NCBI GenBank assembly: GCA_018401015.1
Contig: JAGYLP010000004.1
Span: 109,305-173,304 of the forward strand
Direction: 5' to 3'
Source of the DNA: Bacteroidales bacterium
GTDB taxonomy: Bacteria > Bacteroidota > Bacteroidia > Bacteroidales > M50B96
Length of the DNA: 64,000 nt
Shown: piece after piece, positions 18,039-28,133 of the stretch
Position numbering within the stretch: the stretch's first letter is position 1
How the letters are laid out: each line of letters starts with the position of its first letter
The notes under the pieces: generated by a model
Told to the model about the DNA's origin: nothing
Database searches by the model: none
The model's input: the letters and a program-made list of their open reading frames with translations, nothing else
Program-made: the position numbers and the translations under genes

Positions 18039-19793
18039 ATGTACGATATTCTTGAACTTAACCAAAAATTGGTTGATGAATTAAGAGAAATCGCTGTATC
18101 ACTTGAAATAGGAGACTCCGACTCTCTGAGTAAGCAAGATCTCATTTATCGAATCCTCGATCAGCAAGCCATTCTCGCTTCGGTTAAACCAACTCGAAAA
18201 ACCAACGCTGCATCTTCCGATGACGATGCCAGAAAACGACGAAAACGTCGGCCTAAAACCGAAAAAGTAGAATTCTCAAAACCAGCAGCAAAACCAACTG
18301 AAAAACAGGCTGAAACCGAACCAGCCCCGAAGCCTGAAAAAGCAGCAGCTCCAGAAGTGCCAAAAACGGAAGCAGAAGCAGAAGTAAAAGCGGGCAAAAA
18401 ACGTCGCGGACGCCCTCGGAAAAATAAACCAGAAGATGCTCAGCCAATTGCATCCTCACAGGAAACTCCGCAACCAGTAAAAGAATCAACCCCAACTCCA
18501 CCCAAAGAAACAGCCCAACCTACCGAGATTAAAGCCGCAGAGCCCACTCCCCCACAAGCTAAAAAACAGCACCAACCACAAAACAATCAAAACCCCAGAC
18601 CGAATAACGATAATAACCGGGACAACAAAAAGCAAAACCGACCAGCCGAACAAAACGAAATCTTCATCAGCGAAGAAAGTTATGTCGAAGCTAGCGGTGT
18701 CCTTGAAATTATGCCCGATGGCTACGGCTTCCTTCGCTCCTCCGACTTCAATTACTTGAACTCTCCCGACGATATTTATGTGAGTCAATCGCAAATTAAA
18801 CTCTTCGGCCTCAAAACCGGCGATACCATTACCGGATCCATCCGACCACCCAAAGACAATGAAAAGTATTTCCCACTCATTAAAGTAATCGATATCAATG
18901 GGAAACTGCCGGAAATTGTGCGCGACCGAATTCCTTTCGACCATTTAACCCCACTTTTCCCGAACGAAAAATTCCGGATTAGCGGCGGACGACGAAGCAG
19001 CCTCTCTACGCGCATAGTCGATATGTTCTCACCGATCGGGAAAGGTCAACGTGGCCTAATTGTGGCTCAACCAAAAACCGGTAAAACTGTCCTGCTAAAA
19101 GAAATTGCTAATGCAATCGCCGACAATCACCCGGAGGTTTACCTCATGATTTTATTAATCGATGAACGCCCTGAAGAAGTTACCGATATGGCACGCTCGG
19201 TTAATGGCGAAGTAATCGCATCGACCTTTGACGAACCCGCAGAAAAACATGTTAAAGTAGCCAATATCGTTTTAGAAAAAGCGAAACGGTTGGTTGAATG
19301 TGGACACGATGTGGTTATCCTTCTCGACTCGATAACTCGTTTAGCAAGAGCTTATAACACCGTTTCACCCGCATCCGGAAAAGTCCTTTCCGGTGGAGTT
19401 GATGCAAACGCCTTACACAAACCTAAACGGTTCTTTGGTGCTGCTCGAAACATCGAAAACGGTGGTTCGCTCACGATCCTTGCTACCGCTTTAACAGAAA
19501 CCGGATCAAAAATGGACGATGTAATTTTCGAAGAGTTTAAAGGAACAGGTAATATGGAACTTCAGCTCGACCGCAAACTATCCAACAAACGAATCTATCC
19601 AGCTGTCGATATTAATGCTTCCAGCACTCGTCGCGAAGATTTATTACTTGATAAAGATGTAATGAATCGAATTTGGATCCTTCGAAATTATTTATCCGAT
19701 ATGAATTCCATCGAAGCCATGAGCTTCCTTATCGACCGACTCAGAAAAACCGAATCCAACGAAGAATTTCTGATCTCAATGAACGATCAATAA
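18039..19793 (+). CDS. rho: Transcription termination factor Rho with a long disordered insert
   Basis: Hexameric RNA-dependent ATPase that ends transcription. The 584-residue protein is far longer than the 419 of E. coli. A Rho N-terminal helical part (residues 1-50) is followed by a Lys/Glu/Pro/Gln/Asn-rich low-complexity insert of about 160 residues (about 52-210). The cold-shock-type RNA-binding domain comes next ([15 protein letters not shown]), then Walker A in [12 protein letters not shown] (about 345), Walker B in [16 protein letters not shown], and the Q/R-loop region [20 protein letters not shown]. Such inserts are known in Bacteroides Rho and linked to phase separation. Core function is firm. 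Confidence 0.97.
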   Translation: MYDILELNQKLVDELREIAVSLEIGDSDSLSKQDLIYRILDQQAILASVKPTRKTNAASSDDDARKRRKRRPKTEKVEFSKPAAKPTEKQAETEPAPKPEKAAAPEVPKTEAEAEVKAGKKRRGRPRKNKPEDAQPIASSQETPQPVKESTPTPPKETAQPTEIKAAEPTPPQAKKQHQPQNNQNPRPNNDNNRDNKKQNRPAEQNEIFISEESYVEASGVLEIMPDGYGFLRSSDFNYLNSPDDIYVSQSQIKLFGLKTGDTITGSIRPPKDNEKYFPLIKVIDINGKLPEIVRDRIPFDHLTPLFPNEKFRISGGRRSSLSTRIVDMFSPIGKGQRGLIVAQPKTGKTVLLKEIANAIADNHPEVYLMILLIDERPEEVTDMARSVNGEVIASTFDEPAEKHVKVANIVLEKAKRLVECGHDVVILLDSITRLARAYNTVSPASGKVLSGGVDANALHKPKRFFGAARNIENGGSLTILATALTETGSKMDDVIFEEFKGTGNMELQLDRKLSNKRIYPAVDINASSTRREDLLLDKDVMNRIWILRNYLSDMNSIEAMSFLIDRLRKTESNEEFLISMNDQ

Positions 19794-19811
19794 ATCTCTC
19801 TTTTATAAATG

Positions 19812-19852
19812 AAAAAAGGCTTATTCCAACTGGTGGATAAGCCTTTTTTTTT
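19812..19852. terminator. Bidirectional terminator between rho and the FadL-like gene
   Basis: AAAAAAGGCTTAT (19812-19824) pairs with ATAAGCC plus a long T-run (19838-19852) around a 13-base loop. It lies between convergent genes. Confidence 0.88.
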
Positions 19853-19867
19853 ACTTCTATTCCTGAA

Positions 19868-21304
19868 TTAAAACCTAAATCCTAGTGTAAACAACAATTG
19901 ATGTTGCGTGCTTTCAATGGTAGCTATGTTCAGTGGCTGTTGATAAAGAACATACTCACTCTGATTAAAGCGATTCGTGTAGGAGAAATCGAGGAAATAC
20001 GAGCTATTATTAATTCCAAAACCAAAAGAATATCCTAGCATATCGGACCCGGCGTTAATTTCCCCTTCAGCAAAGGGACTTTCATAATAAAAAGCTCCTC
20101 CTCTTAAACTCACAGCAGCGATACGATATTCAGCTCCTAATCGAAGATTGCGCGTATTGCGATACATGGCTTGGATGCCTTCATTCTCAATATCAAACAT
20201 ATAAGTATCACTCCGAAGTCGGGCAAATGAGTAATTTACCATCTCGTAATCCAAGCTAACCAAAGCATTTCGTCCCAAAACAAAGGCAGTGCTTAAAATT
20301 AAGCGCGGAGGAGTAATGACTTCATAATCAAATTGACCCGAATTACTTCCCGATAAATCACCCAAAGAATCCGAGGAAGCGGCCATGGTGCCACTATAAG
20401 ATTCACGCAAAGAATAAAAAACAGGACTGTGAACACTCGCACCTAATCGAATCCAATAAATAGGAGTATAAATGGCTCCCACTTTCAGATTAACACCGGT
20501 TCCACGAGTATCAATTTCTTCGGTATGAGTAAATTGATTCAATCCAAAATAATTATCCGGAATATTGGATTCATTATGAATCAATGTCGACTCATAGCGC
20601 AAGGATTGGATACCTAAATTTGCTCCTAGGAACAACTCATTATTATAGTTAGCGCCCAAGCTGAAAACATATTCCCCGTTACTGCCTTTTTCAGTAATGG
20701 TACGTCGAATGGATTGACCATATTCCGAATTGATGAAATCATGGCTATAGACTCCAGCATTGGAATCGAAAAAAATCACATCCGAAAGCAAGGCTACTTC
20801 ATTCCATAAGTAAGCCCAATTGTTTTGATTCGCATCATACACAAAATCATCCAGCAAGGAACTATTGGCATCTAAAATCCGAACACTGGTTCGTTGGTCG
20901 AATTGATTCAGCACATTGTAACCAATCCCAATATTCGTTGAGATCCAACCACTTTCATTCCCGGTCGCAAAGACACCAACCAGACCTCCATTAGCAAGGC
21001 GAAAATCGTATTGAAAATCCGTATAAGAACTACCATCGCTTGGAATCGATGTGGTTTGATTAAAACCCAACAAAGGTGAAAGTGTAAACTCAGACTTTCG
21101 GTAAACTGCGACCGAAGCCGGGTTAATGGAAAGAGCTCCAAAATCGGCACCCAAAGCACCCATGGCACCACCCAAGGCATTCGATCGGGCGGTTGATCCA
21201 AAATACATTTGTGAATAGCGCAAGGCATCAACAGCATTTTGTGCTTGAATCAAGAATGGTAAACCCATCACCATTCCGATTATGAAAAACATCGTCTTTT
21301 TCAT
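19868..21304 (-). CDS. FadL/OMPP1-like outer-membrane transport protein
   Basis: The 478-residue protein has a signal peptide (MKKTMFFIIGMVMGLPFLIQAQ) and a beta-barrel of FadL/TodX-like type. The N-terminal mature part ALRYSQMYFGSTARSNALGGAMGALGADFGALSINPAS is the typical hatch motif of this group in Bacteroidota, and the C-terminus ends in phenylalanine (LFTLGFRF) as needed for barrel insertion. It probably lets hydrophobic compounds pass the outer membrane, but the substrate is not readable. The neighbouring lipoprotein gene is transcribed in the same direction 127 bp upstream. Confidence 0.85.
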   Translation of the reverse strand: MKKTMFFIIGMVMGLPFLIQAQNAVDALRYSQMYFGSTARSNALGGAMGALGADFGALSINPASVAVYRKSEFTLSPLLGFNQTTSIPSDGSSYTDFQYDFRLANGGLVGVFATGNESGWISTNIGIGYNVLNQFDQRTSVRILDANSSLLDDFVYDANQNNWAYLWNEVALLSDVIFFDSNAGVYSHDFINSEYGQSIRRTITEKGSNGEYVFSLGANYNNELFLGANLGIQSLRYESTLIHNESNIPDNYFGLNQFTHTEEIDTRGTGVNLKVGAIYTPIYWIRLGASVHSPVFYSLRESYSGTMAASSDSLGDLSGSNSGQFDYEVITPPRLILSTAFVLGRNALVSLDYEMVNYSFARLRSDTYMFDIENEGIQAMYRNTRNLRLGAEYRIAAVSLRGGAFYYESPFAEGEINAGSDMLGYSFGFGINNSSYFLDFSYTNRFNQSEYVLYQQPLNIATIESTQHQLLFTLGFRF

Positions 21305-21431
21305 GATTTTTATTTTAGTAAACGATTGATCTATTGCACTGCAACATAAACAATGTGATTGAGAACGATTAGTGCAATAAGAAGTGTTTTATTAATTTCT
21401 ATTTAATCAGACCAAAACCATCAGGAATGAA

Positions 21432-23375
21432 CTATCGGCGGCTTCCTCCTGAGGATGAACTACTTGAACTACTTGAACTACTTGAACTACTTGAACGAGA
21501 GCTTCCTCCAGAGAAAGAACTTCCCGATGAGCGGCTCGACGACGAAGGTGGAGAATAGGAGCTACGGCTAGGACTCGAAGAACGAGAGGGAGCAGAGTAA
21601 TTGCTTCTACTTGGACTCGATGAGCTAGGTGCCCGATAGGAGGAGCCACTTGGACGCGAAGTGCCTGAGGGGCTTCTATAATTACTATTGGACGAAGCAG
21701 GAGGTCGTACATTTGGAGTACGCGTGCTTCGTGTCGATTCCGGACGACTATATGAACTGCTGGATCCGGGACGAGAATACACCTGACCTGTTTTACTTTC
21801 CGGACGAACATTTCCGGAACTCTGACCTGCCGATGGTTTGGTCGGAACCCGGCGATAACTATCGTTGTAAACCGGGCGTTGACGGCTGGGCGAGTTGTCG
21901 TAGGTATAACGACTCCGGGAAGAAGGAGATGAAGTAGTTCCTGGCTTTCTGTTCACCGATTCGGAATTTGGTCTTACATTCGAAGCATCGGAACGATTAG
22001 TTCTATTAGGGCTAACTGCCCTCGAATTGGTAGGCGTTTCAGGTTGAACACGACGGTTATCCAGTCGTTGGCTTGGGTTATAAGGTTCCTTCGCTGCCGG
22101 TTTTTGAGGCGTATCAGTTATACGACTAGGGCTTGTCCTGTTGGTGTTACTTGGACGCTCGGGTCGGTTTACTGTGGAAGGTTGCCTTTCTACTCGAGAT
22201 GAGGACGGTTCACGACTTACGGTTCCTCTGTCTTTGTTTAAGTCTTGTCGCGATGGACTAACTTGATTGGAAACAGAGCCGGACTCTCCTCTAGCCGGAG
22301 CAGTGGATAGACCAGAGCCAGACTCCGTGCGAGAGGTCCTGCTATCTCTTTTCGATTGAACCAAAGCGTCTGTTTTACTGGCAAATTCGCGGCCTTCTCG
22401 AGTACTATTACTAAAGCTACCGCTGGTTTCACGGTAGGCAATATCGCGTCCTACCACCGATGCTTCTTGTTCGTAACGGCTACCTAGATCGCGCGCTGTT
22501 CCAACAGAGTTAGTCAGTTTGGATTCACGAGGACCATATCGAAAGTTATTGGTTCCGTCGTAGCTGTTATAGTAGTAATCGTTGGCATTGTAGATTGCCG
22601 AGGCGGTATAGAATCCATCCCAATATCCTTGGTTGTAACCTATTCCGTAAGTGTTCCAGCCCCAGCCACTGTACCAGCCCCCCCAGGGTGATCCCCAGCT
22701 GCCATACCAGCCACTGTTCCAGCCCCAGGGAGAACCCCAGCCGCCATACCAACCGCCACCAAAGCCCCAGTTGTAAGTAGGCCACCAGTTATAACCCATA
22801 TAGATACTTGTTCCCCAAAAGAATGGATCGTAGTTATACCAGTACATATTCGTGTAATAATTATCGAAGTAACCACAACCAATATAGGGGTCGTGAAATC
22901 TGCGCAAACGAGCTGAGTATGAATAGTCGTAGTAATCGTCGGCATTATAACCGTAGTTGTTTACATCGCCGTAATAATAATTGTACTCATTTCCGTTTTC
23001 GTCGTAATAACCTTCTTCGTAATACTCATCTTCGGGATAATAATATTGCTCATCGGAGTAATACGCTTCTTCTTGATAGTTGGGAGCTTCTTCCTGATAG
23101 TATTGATTTTCGGATTCAGGATAGTAGCGTTCTTCGCTCTTTTCATCTAAATAGGAATCATAAGGAACTCGACTTTGCCGAGGCACAGTTGGTTCGTAAC
23201 GATAAGGAGTTTCTGATGATTGCTTGAGGGTGTAATCAGGAATATCCTGTTCAAAGACCTTTTCGTCGCCGGGGCGGTAGTAAATATCGTCGTAAACAGT
23301 GCTCACTTGCTTTCCGGTAGTGCAGGAAGACAGGAGGATTGTCATCGCAATGAGTAATTTGATGGAAGTTTTCAT
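21432..23375 (-). CDS. Tyr/Trp/Gly/Ser-rich repetitive lipoprotein
   Basis: The 647-residue envelope protein has a lipobox LLSSC (Cys18) and a strong AAGGAGA ribosome-binding site (23389-23383). The mature chain has three compositional blocks. Residues 60-170 are Tyr/Glu/Asn-rich (many YY and EE pairs), 170-265 are Trp/Gly/Tyr-rich ([17 protein letters not shown] tandem units), and 300-647 are Ser/Arg/Pro-rich, ending in a run of 15 serines then GGSRR. I recognise no enzyme domain. Similar low-complexity proteins next to proS in Bacteroidota have unhelpful names. A structural or adhesive surface role is plausible but unproven. proS is divergent, 90 bp away. Confidence 0.8.
   Translation of the reverse strand: MKTSIKLLIAMTILLSSCTTGKQVSTVYDDIYYRPGDEKVFEQDIPDYTLKQSSETPYRYEPTVPRQSRVPYDSYLDEKSEERYYPESENQYYQEEAPNYQEEAYYSDEQYYYPEDEYYEEGYYDENGNEYNYYYGDVNNYGYNADDYYDYSYSARLRRFHDPYIGCGYFDNYYTNMYWYNYDPFFWGTSIYMGYNWWPTYNWGFGGGWYGGWGSPWGWNSGWYGSWGSPWGGWYSGWGWNTYGIGYNQGYWDGFYTASAIYNANDYYYNSYDGTNNFRYGPRESKLTNSVGTARDLGSRYEQEASVVGRDIAYRETSGSFSNSTREGREFASKTDALVQSKRDSRTSRTESGSGLSTAPARGESGSVSNQVSPSRQDLNKDRGTVSREPSSSRVERQPSTVNRPERPSNTNRTSPSRITDTPQKPAAKEPYNPSQRLDNRRVQPETPTNSRAVSPNRTNRSDASNVRPNSESVNRKPGTTSSPSSRSRYTYDNSPSRQRPVYNDSYRRVPTKPSAGQSSGNVRPESKTGQVYSRPGSSSSYSRPESTRSTRTPNVRPPASSNSNYRSPSGTSRPSGSSYRAPSSSSPSRSNYSAPSRSSSPSRSSYSPPSSSSRSSGSSFSGGSSRSSSSSSSSSSSSSSSGGSRR
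21457..21496. repeat. 9-bp tandem repeat in the serine-coding tract
   Basis: Four full copies of GAACTACTT plus a partial fifth run in the plus-strand direction. They encode part of the C-terminal poly-serine tail of the lipoprotein. The unit is a multiple of three, so copy-number change would alter tail length without a frameshift. Confidence 0.9.
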
Positions 23376-23403
23376 GACTTTATCTCCTTTATTGGTTTAT
23401 TTA

Positions 23404-23411
23404 TATTTTTG
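23404..23411 (+). promoter_or_regulatory. -7 promoter element of proS
   Basis: TATTTTTG fits TAnnTTTG, 54 bases before the proS ATG. No convincing TTTG lies at the -33 spacing. Confidence 0.4.
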
Positions 23412-23465
23412 TGCTGCTTTCACACGGGCACGAAAAATTCAATTTTCATACCAAACTTTCAAATA

Positions 23466-24938
23466 ATGGCTAAAGCACTTACAAAAAGGAGCGAAAATTA
23501 CGCACAATGGTATAACGACCTGGTAATCAAGGCGGATCTAGCGGAAAATTCTGCGGTTCGCGGTAGTATGGTTATCAAACCTTATGGTTATGCTATCTGG
23601 GAAAAAATGCAAGCCCAGCTCGATAAAATGTTTAAAGAAACCGGTCACGAAAACGCTTATTTCCCGCTCTTTATACCTAAAAGTTACTTTTCGAAAGAGG
23701 CTAGTCATGTTGAGGGCTTTGCCAAAGAGTGTGCCGTAGTTACCCACTATCGGTTAAAAAATGACCCCAATGGTAAAGGAGTAATTGTTGATCCGGATGC
23801 AAAACTGGAAGAAGAACTGATTGTTCGACCTACCTCCGAAACAATTATTTGGGATACCTATAAGAACTGGATACAATCTTATCGCGATTTACCCATTTTA
23901 ATTAATCAGTGGGCCAATGTTGTTCGCTGGGAGATGCGAACCAGATTATTCCTCCGCACAGCCGAGTTTCTTTGGCAGGAAGGGCATACGGCTCATGCAA
24001 CCCGCCAGGAAGCCATTGCCGAAACACAGCAAATGATTGAGATTTACGCTCAGTTTGCTCAGGACTTCATGGCAATGCCTGTAATTATAGGTAACAAAAC
24101 CGAGACAGAACGGTTTGCCGGAGCGCTCGACACCTACACCATTGAAGCCTTGATGCAAGACGGGAAGGCGCTTCAATCGGGTACTTCTCATTTCTTAGGG
24201 CAAAATTTCGCTAAAGCTTTCGATGTAAAATTTGCTTCCAAGGAAGGCAAATTAGAATATGTGTGGGCCACATCCTGGGGTGTTTCAACTCGCTTGATGG
24301 GAGCATTGATCATGGCGCATTCCGACGACAATGGCTTGGTTCTTCCTCCCAAACTGGCTCCGATCCAAGTAGTGATAGTTCCTATTTACAAAGGGTTCGA
24401 TGAACTTGACAACATTAGGCCGGTTGCTCAAAAAATAAAATCAGAGCTACAAAAAGTAGGAATATCGGTTAAATTCGACGATCGCGACACCCATAAACCG
24501 GGATTCAAATTTGCAGAATACGAACTCAAGGGTGTACCCATTCGTTTGGCCATGGGACCACGCGACTTTGAAAACGGCACCATCGAATTAGCCCGAAGAG
24601 ATACCCTCGAAAAATCGACCGTCCCTCAAGAAGGCATCGTGGAGCGAATCCAAGTTTTGCTCGACGAAATTCAAACGAACATTTATCAAAAAGCCTTTCG
24701 TTTCAGAGAAGAAAACACTTTTCAGGTGGAAACTTGGGAGGAGTTTAAAACACAAATCGAAAAAGGTGGTTTTATACTGGCTCATTGGGATGGTAGTTCA
24801 GAGACAGAAGAAAAGATTAAGAATGAGACCAAAGCAACTATTCGTTGCATTCCAATCGATGCTAAAGAAGAAGACGGGCTTTGTGTTTATTCCGGGAAAC
24901 CCTCAAAGCAACGCGTCTTATTCGCACGAGCCTACTAG
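23466..24938 (+). CDS. proS: Prolyl-tRNA synthetase (archaeal/eukaryal type, no editing insert)
   Basis: Class II synthetase charging tRNA-Pro. The ATG at [19 protein letters not shown] was chosen because a longer frame starting 57 bases upstream adds a non-conserved stretch. The 490 residues lack the bacterial INS editing domain and carry a C-terminal extension ending in ...ARAY. This is the archaeal-type architecture common in Bacteroidota. Motif 2 is seen in [26 protein letters not shown], motif 3 in [20 protein letters not shown], and the anticodon-binding domain starts near residue 290. Confidence 0.96.
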   Translation: MAKALTKRSENYAQWYNDLVIKADLAENSAVRGSMVIKPYGYAIWEKMQAQLDKMFKETGHENAYFPLFIPKSYFSKEASHVEGFAKECAVVTHYRLKNDPNGKGVIVDPDAKLEEELIVRPTSETIIWDTYKNWIQSYRDLPILINQWANVVRWEMRTRLFLRTAEFLWQEGHTAHATRQEAIAETQQMIEIYAQFAQDFMAMPVIIGNKTETERFAGALDTYTIEALMQDGKALQSGTSHFLGQNFAKAFDVKFASKEGKLEYVWATSWGVSTRLMGALIMAHSDDNGLVLPPKLAPIQVVIVPIYKGFDELDNIRPVAQKIKSELQKVGISVKFDDRDTHKPGFKFAEYELKGVPIRLAMGPRDFENGTIELARRDTLEKSTVPQEGIVERIQVLLDEIQTNIYQKAFRFREENTFQVETWEEFKTQIEKGGFILAHWDGSSETEEKIKNETKATIRCIPIDAKEEDGLCVYSGKPSKQRVLFARAY

Positions 24939-24971
24939 GCTAAAGAACAGCTTTCACTTAACGGATTTTAG

Positions 24972-25006
24972 TAAATGGCGACCTGCGAGTTGCCATTTAT
25001 TTTAAT
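24972..25006 (+). terminator. Terminator of proS
   Basis: TAAATGGCGAC pairs with GTTGCCATTTA (stem of 11 with one G-T pair) around a 6-base loop and is followed by TTTTAATAAATT. Confidence 0.65.
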
Positions 25007-25057
25007 AAATTGGTCGGTGTAAAAAAAACAAACGATTTTCCTTAATTTTTTTGACCC

Positions 25058-25747
25058 ATGCCAGAAGAAAGCTCTAAAAAAGACCTCATCCTCCAGTCGA
25101 TGAGCGAAAAATCAAGCACAAAACAAAACGTCTATCATACAACCCTCGAAGTTTTTCACGAACTGAAATCCATTTTGCAGGAAATTGAAAATGAGTACAA
25201 TCAGGTTTTACAAGGGGCCGATAGCCGCGTTTTATTCTCCTATAAAGACAATGGAATTTTCGAAGCCGAGCTTAAGTTCTCCGGCGACATCCTCATTTTT
25301 CAAATGCATTCCAACGTGTTTGAATTCAATCGGGAGCACAACATTTGGAAACTTAGCTATGTAAAGGACAATTACCTTAACTCCTTTGTAGGTATTATCA
25401 ATGTGTACAATTTCCTTTCCGATTCGTTTAAATACAAACGCTACGAAGATTTAGGCTATTTAGTTGGGCGAATTTTCATTAATCGCGATAGGCATTATTT
25501 TGTTGAAGGGAAAAAGCAGCTTTCTTTCCTCTTTAACGACTTTGGAAAATCGATTATCACACGAGAGGCGCTCAAAGAAATCGTTGAAACGACCATTTCC
25601 TATGCACTCGACTTCGATTTATTAGTTCCGCCCTACGAGCATGTTAAGCTTACCTCGGTTGGACAAGTGGCCCAAAAACGACAATTTTCTAAGCAAGTGA
25701 CCGGGAAACGCTTGGGTTTCCAATTCAACACCGACGACATCGACTAA
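25058..25747 (+). CDS. Conserved Bacteroidota protein of unknown function (229 aa)
   Basis: I recognise no named domain. The protein is cytosolic by sequence (no signal peptide or hydrophobic segment). An N-terminal charged helix region (MPEESSKKDLILQSMSEK) leads into a helical part rich in Glu (LEVFHELKSILQEIENEYNQVL) that could form a coiled coil. A beta-rich middle follows (FEAELKFSGDILIFQMHSNVFEF) and aromatic sequence then runs to the end. The final RLGFQFNTDDID is strikingly conserved-looking. It is separated from proS by a terminator and lies 24 bp before the M49-like gene, so the two are probably cotranscribed. Confidence 0.7.
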   Translation: MPEESSKKDLILQSMSEKSSTKQNVYHTTLEVFHELKSILQEIENEYNQVLQGADSRVLFSYKDNGIFEAELKFSGDILIFQMHSNVFEFNREHNIWKLSYVKDNYLNSFVGIINVYNFLSDSFKYKRYEDLGYLVGRIFINRDRHYFVEGKKQLSFLFNDFGKSIITREALKEIVETTISYALDFDLLVPPYEHVKLTSVGQVAQKRQFSKQVTGKRLGFQFNTDDID

Positions 25748-25771
25748 TTTTCATCCTAATCTATTTTTATC

Positions 25772-27433
25772 ATGAAACTGATTGCATTCCTTTTATTATT
25801 TACCCTTCAATTCCAGGCAATGGCTCAAAAAGAACAATACGCCTCAAAGCTATACGATTACAGTAAGATTGAGGAGTTTGACAAAGCATTTTACGCTACC
25901 AAGGCACAACAATATGAATCCTTTGCACTCGATGCCGATATTTCTCATTTATCGGAAGATGAACGAAAAATGCTCATGCTTTTATTTGAAGTTGCCCGCA
26001 TTATGGACGAGCTTTTTTGGTATGAGTCCAATGGCAACAAAGAAGATTTTTTAAATGCCATACAAAACAAGGATGCACAAAAAATCGCCACCATTAATTA
26101 CGGAGCCTGGAACCGATTAGATGGCAATAAACCCCTGTTCAATAATGTGCCCGAAAAACCCCTTGGCGCAAATTTCTACCCATCCGACATGACGAAAGAA
26201 GAATTTGAAAAATTCGACGACCCAAGCAAAACCAGCCTTTATACCATGATACGCCGCGACGAAGCAGGAAATTTAGTCTCAATTCCTTATCATGAGTATT
26301 TTAAAAAGGAAATGGGACGTGCAGCTGTACTTTTACGAACAGCCGCCGACTTAGCACCCGATGCAGGACTAAAAAACTATCTTTCCTTGCGTGCCGATGC
26401 CTTATTGACCGATAATTACCAACCAAGCGACCTAGCCTGGATGGATATGAAAAATAATACGGTTGACTTTGTCGTGGGCCCTATTGAAAATTATGAAGAT
26501 CGACTATACGGATACAAAGCAGCACACGAATCGTTTATTCTAATAAAAGATTTGGAATGGAGTAAAAAACTCGACCGATATGCCAAGCTCCTCCCCGATT
26601 TACAGAAAAGCTTACCGGTTGAAAAGAAATACAAGGAAGAAGTTCCAGGAAGCGATAGCGATTTAGGGGTTTACAATGCTATCTTTTATGCAGGCGATTG
26701 CAATGCAGGAAGCAAAACAATTGCAATCAACTTGCCAAACGACCCGGAAGTACACATTCAAAAGGGCAGCCGCAAGCTTCAGTTGAAAAATTCGATGCAA
26801 GCCAAATTTGATAAAATCCTCGTACCAATTGCGAAAGAGTTGATTCATCCTTCGCAAATTAAACACGTTCAGTTCAACGCCTTTTTCGATAACACCATGT
26901 TCCATGAAGTTGCTCACGGACTCGGCATTAAGAACACGTTGAATGGACAGGGCGATGTAAGAACAGCCTTAAAGGAAACCTATACCGCCATCGAAGAAAG
27001 TAAAGCCGACATCGTAGGATTGTATTTAGTAAAACAACTGTATGAAATGAAGGAAATTGAAACCGATCTGATGGATAATTATGTGACTTTTATGGCCGGG
27101 ATCTTCCGCAGCATTCGCTTTGGAGCAACCAGTGCGCATGGTGTCGCCAATCTGGCTCGATACCAGTTTTTCAAGGAAAAAGGAGCTTTTACCCAATCGA
27201 CCGATGGTAAATATCGAATCGATTTCGACAAAATGACCCTGGCTATGAATGAGCTTTCCGCTCTCATTATCCAAATGCAAGGCGATGGTAACTACGAAGC
27301 AGCACAAAAATACATCGAAACCTATGGTAAAATCACCCCGGACCTGGAAGCGTCGCTCAGTAAACTCAGTGAAGCAAATATTCCGGTAGATATCGTATTT
27401 GAGCAAAGCAATAAAATTATTACCCGCAGATAA
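25772..27433 (+). CDS. Secreted zinc metallopeptidase, dipeptidyl-peptidase III (M49)-like
   Basis: The 553-residue protein has a signal peptide (MKLIAFLLLFTLQFQAMAQ), so it acts in the periplasm or outside. Zinc ligands are visible in HEVAH (His378, Glu379, His382) and in the downstream IEESKAD helix (Glu408/409), the M49 arrangement. Classic DPP III enzymes have a six-residue HEXXGH motif; this one has the five-residue HExxH form, as reported for a few bacterial members. The length is shorter than the ~700 of human DPP III. Expected activity is removal of dipeptides from peptide N-termini, but substrate range is unknown. Confidence 0.82.
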   Translation: MKLIAFLLLFTLQFQAMAQKEQYASKLYDYSKIEEFDKAFYATKAQQYESFALDADISHLSEDERKMLMLLFEVARIMDELFWYESNGNKEDFLNAIQNKDAQKIATINYGAWNRLDGNKPLFNNVPEKPLGANFYPSDMTKEEFEKFDDPSKTSLYTMIRRDEAGNLVSIPYHEYFKKEMGRAAVLLRTAADLAPDAGLKNYLSLRADALLTDNYQPSDLAWMDMKNNTVDFVVGPIENYEDRLYGYKAAHESFILIKDLEWSKKLDRYAKLLPDLQKSLPVEKKYKEEVPGSDSDLGVYNAIFYAGDCNAGSKTIAINLPNDPEVHIQKGSRKLQLKNSMQAKFDKILVPIAKELIHPSQIKHVQFNAFFDNTMFHEVAHGLGIKNTLNGQGDVRTALKETYTAIEESKADIVGLYLVKQLYEMKEIETDLMDNYVTFMAGIFRSIRFGATSAHGVANLARYQFFKEKGAFTQSTDGKYRIDFDKMTLAMNELSALIIQMQGDGNYEAAQKYIETYGKITPDLEASLSKLSEANIPVDIVFEQSNKIITRR

Positions 27434-27440
27434 TCGTACA

Positions 27441-27466
27441 GGGGTTCGGCTTGAAAGTCGGACCCC
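27441..27466 (+). terminator. Strong hairpin, probable terminator after the M49-like gene
   Basis: GGGGTTCGGC pairs with GTCGGACCCC (10-bp stem with two G-T pairs, six-base loop TTGAAA), followed by ACTTTTAT. The T-tract is weak, so termination may be partial. It could attenuate transcription into the receiver gene that starts 15 bp later. Confidence 0.55.
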
Positions 27467-27480
27467 ACTTTTATAATCGT

Positions 27481-28032
27481 ATGAAATTCCTATTTCAGCC
27501 TAAAACGCGCAAACCAGCCAATATCTTCATTGTGGACGACAATGAGTTGGACACTAAAATGCTGCATCAGGAATTTGAATTACGGACTAAATACAATGTT
27601 CGGAGTTTTCATTCCGGCGAAACCTTCTTAAAATATCTAATTTCGAATCCTCCGTCCCGGAAACAATCCACCATAATTATCCTCGATTATAACTTGAGTA
27701 TGTTAAATGTGGATGCAAAGAATGGCATCGAATTACTGAAAACCATTCGGGAAATTAATCGCGACTACGAGGTGATTATTACCACGAAGTACAGCGACAA
27801 TGAAATCATAACCGATGCGCTGCATTTTGGGGCGGTGAATGTGGTTAAGAAAAACGAGAACAGTTTTATCCGCCTCGACAGTAATATAAAATGGATTTTA
27901 TTGCAACGAGGTTTGCGGCGTAAACGCCGCAATGCCATTTCCATGTTGGTCTTTTTCTTTAGCTTAACCATCTTACTCAGTTTGTTGGCATTCTTCTCGT
28001 ACCAAAACTACCCTCAACTGTTTGACAGGTAA
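27481..28032 (+). CDS. Receiver-domain protein with a C-terminal membrane anchor
   Basis: From the ATG (MKFLFQPKTRK) this is a 183-residue CheY-like receiver. Acidic pocket residues are in VDDNE (Asp19, Asp20), the phospho-acceptor in ILDYN (Asp69), the switch Thr in IITTKY and the conserved Lys in VVKKNE. After the receiver come a basic stretch (RGLRRKRRNA) and one hydrophobic segment (MLVFFFSLTILLSLLAFF), placing the domain on the cytosolic face of the membrane. There is no DNA-binding or enzymatic output domain, and no histidine kinase is nearby. A TTG frame 30 bases longer is possible. It may act by protein-protein contact at the membrane. Confidence 0.85.
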   Translation: MKFLFQPKTRKPANIFIVDDNELDTKMLHQEFELRTKYNVRSFHSGETFLKYLISNPPSRKQSTIIILDYNLSMLNVDAKNGIELLKTIREINRDYEVIITTKYSDNEIITDALHFGAVNVVKKNENSFIRLDSNIKWILLQRGLRRKRRNAISMLVFFFSLTILLSLLAFFSYQNYPQLFDR

Positions 28033-28133
28033 TTGAAGGGTCAAGGTGACTTATTGACATATTCCGCGCCATGGCATATTGTTTGAAAAATCGGCTGCGA
28101 TTAAAACAACATGTCTAACTAAAATCAACGAAT

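Noticed and set aside
21407..21811. Reading frames antisense to or overlapping the Ser-rich lipoprotein tail
   Set aside because: They are open only because the serine-codon repeats remain free of stops in other frames.
23409..23465. An extended N-terminus for prolyl-tRNA synthetase
   Set aside because: The 19 extra residues are unconserved and overlap the promoter; the ATG at 23466 begins the conserved domain.
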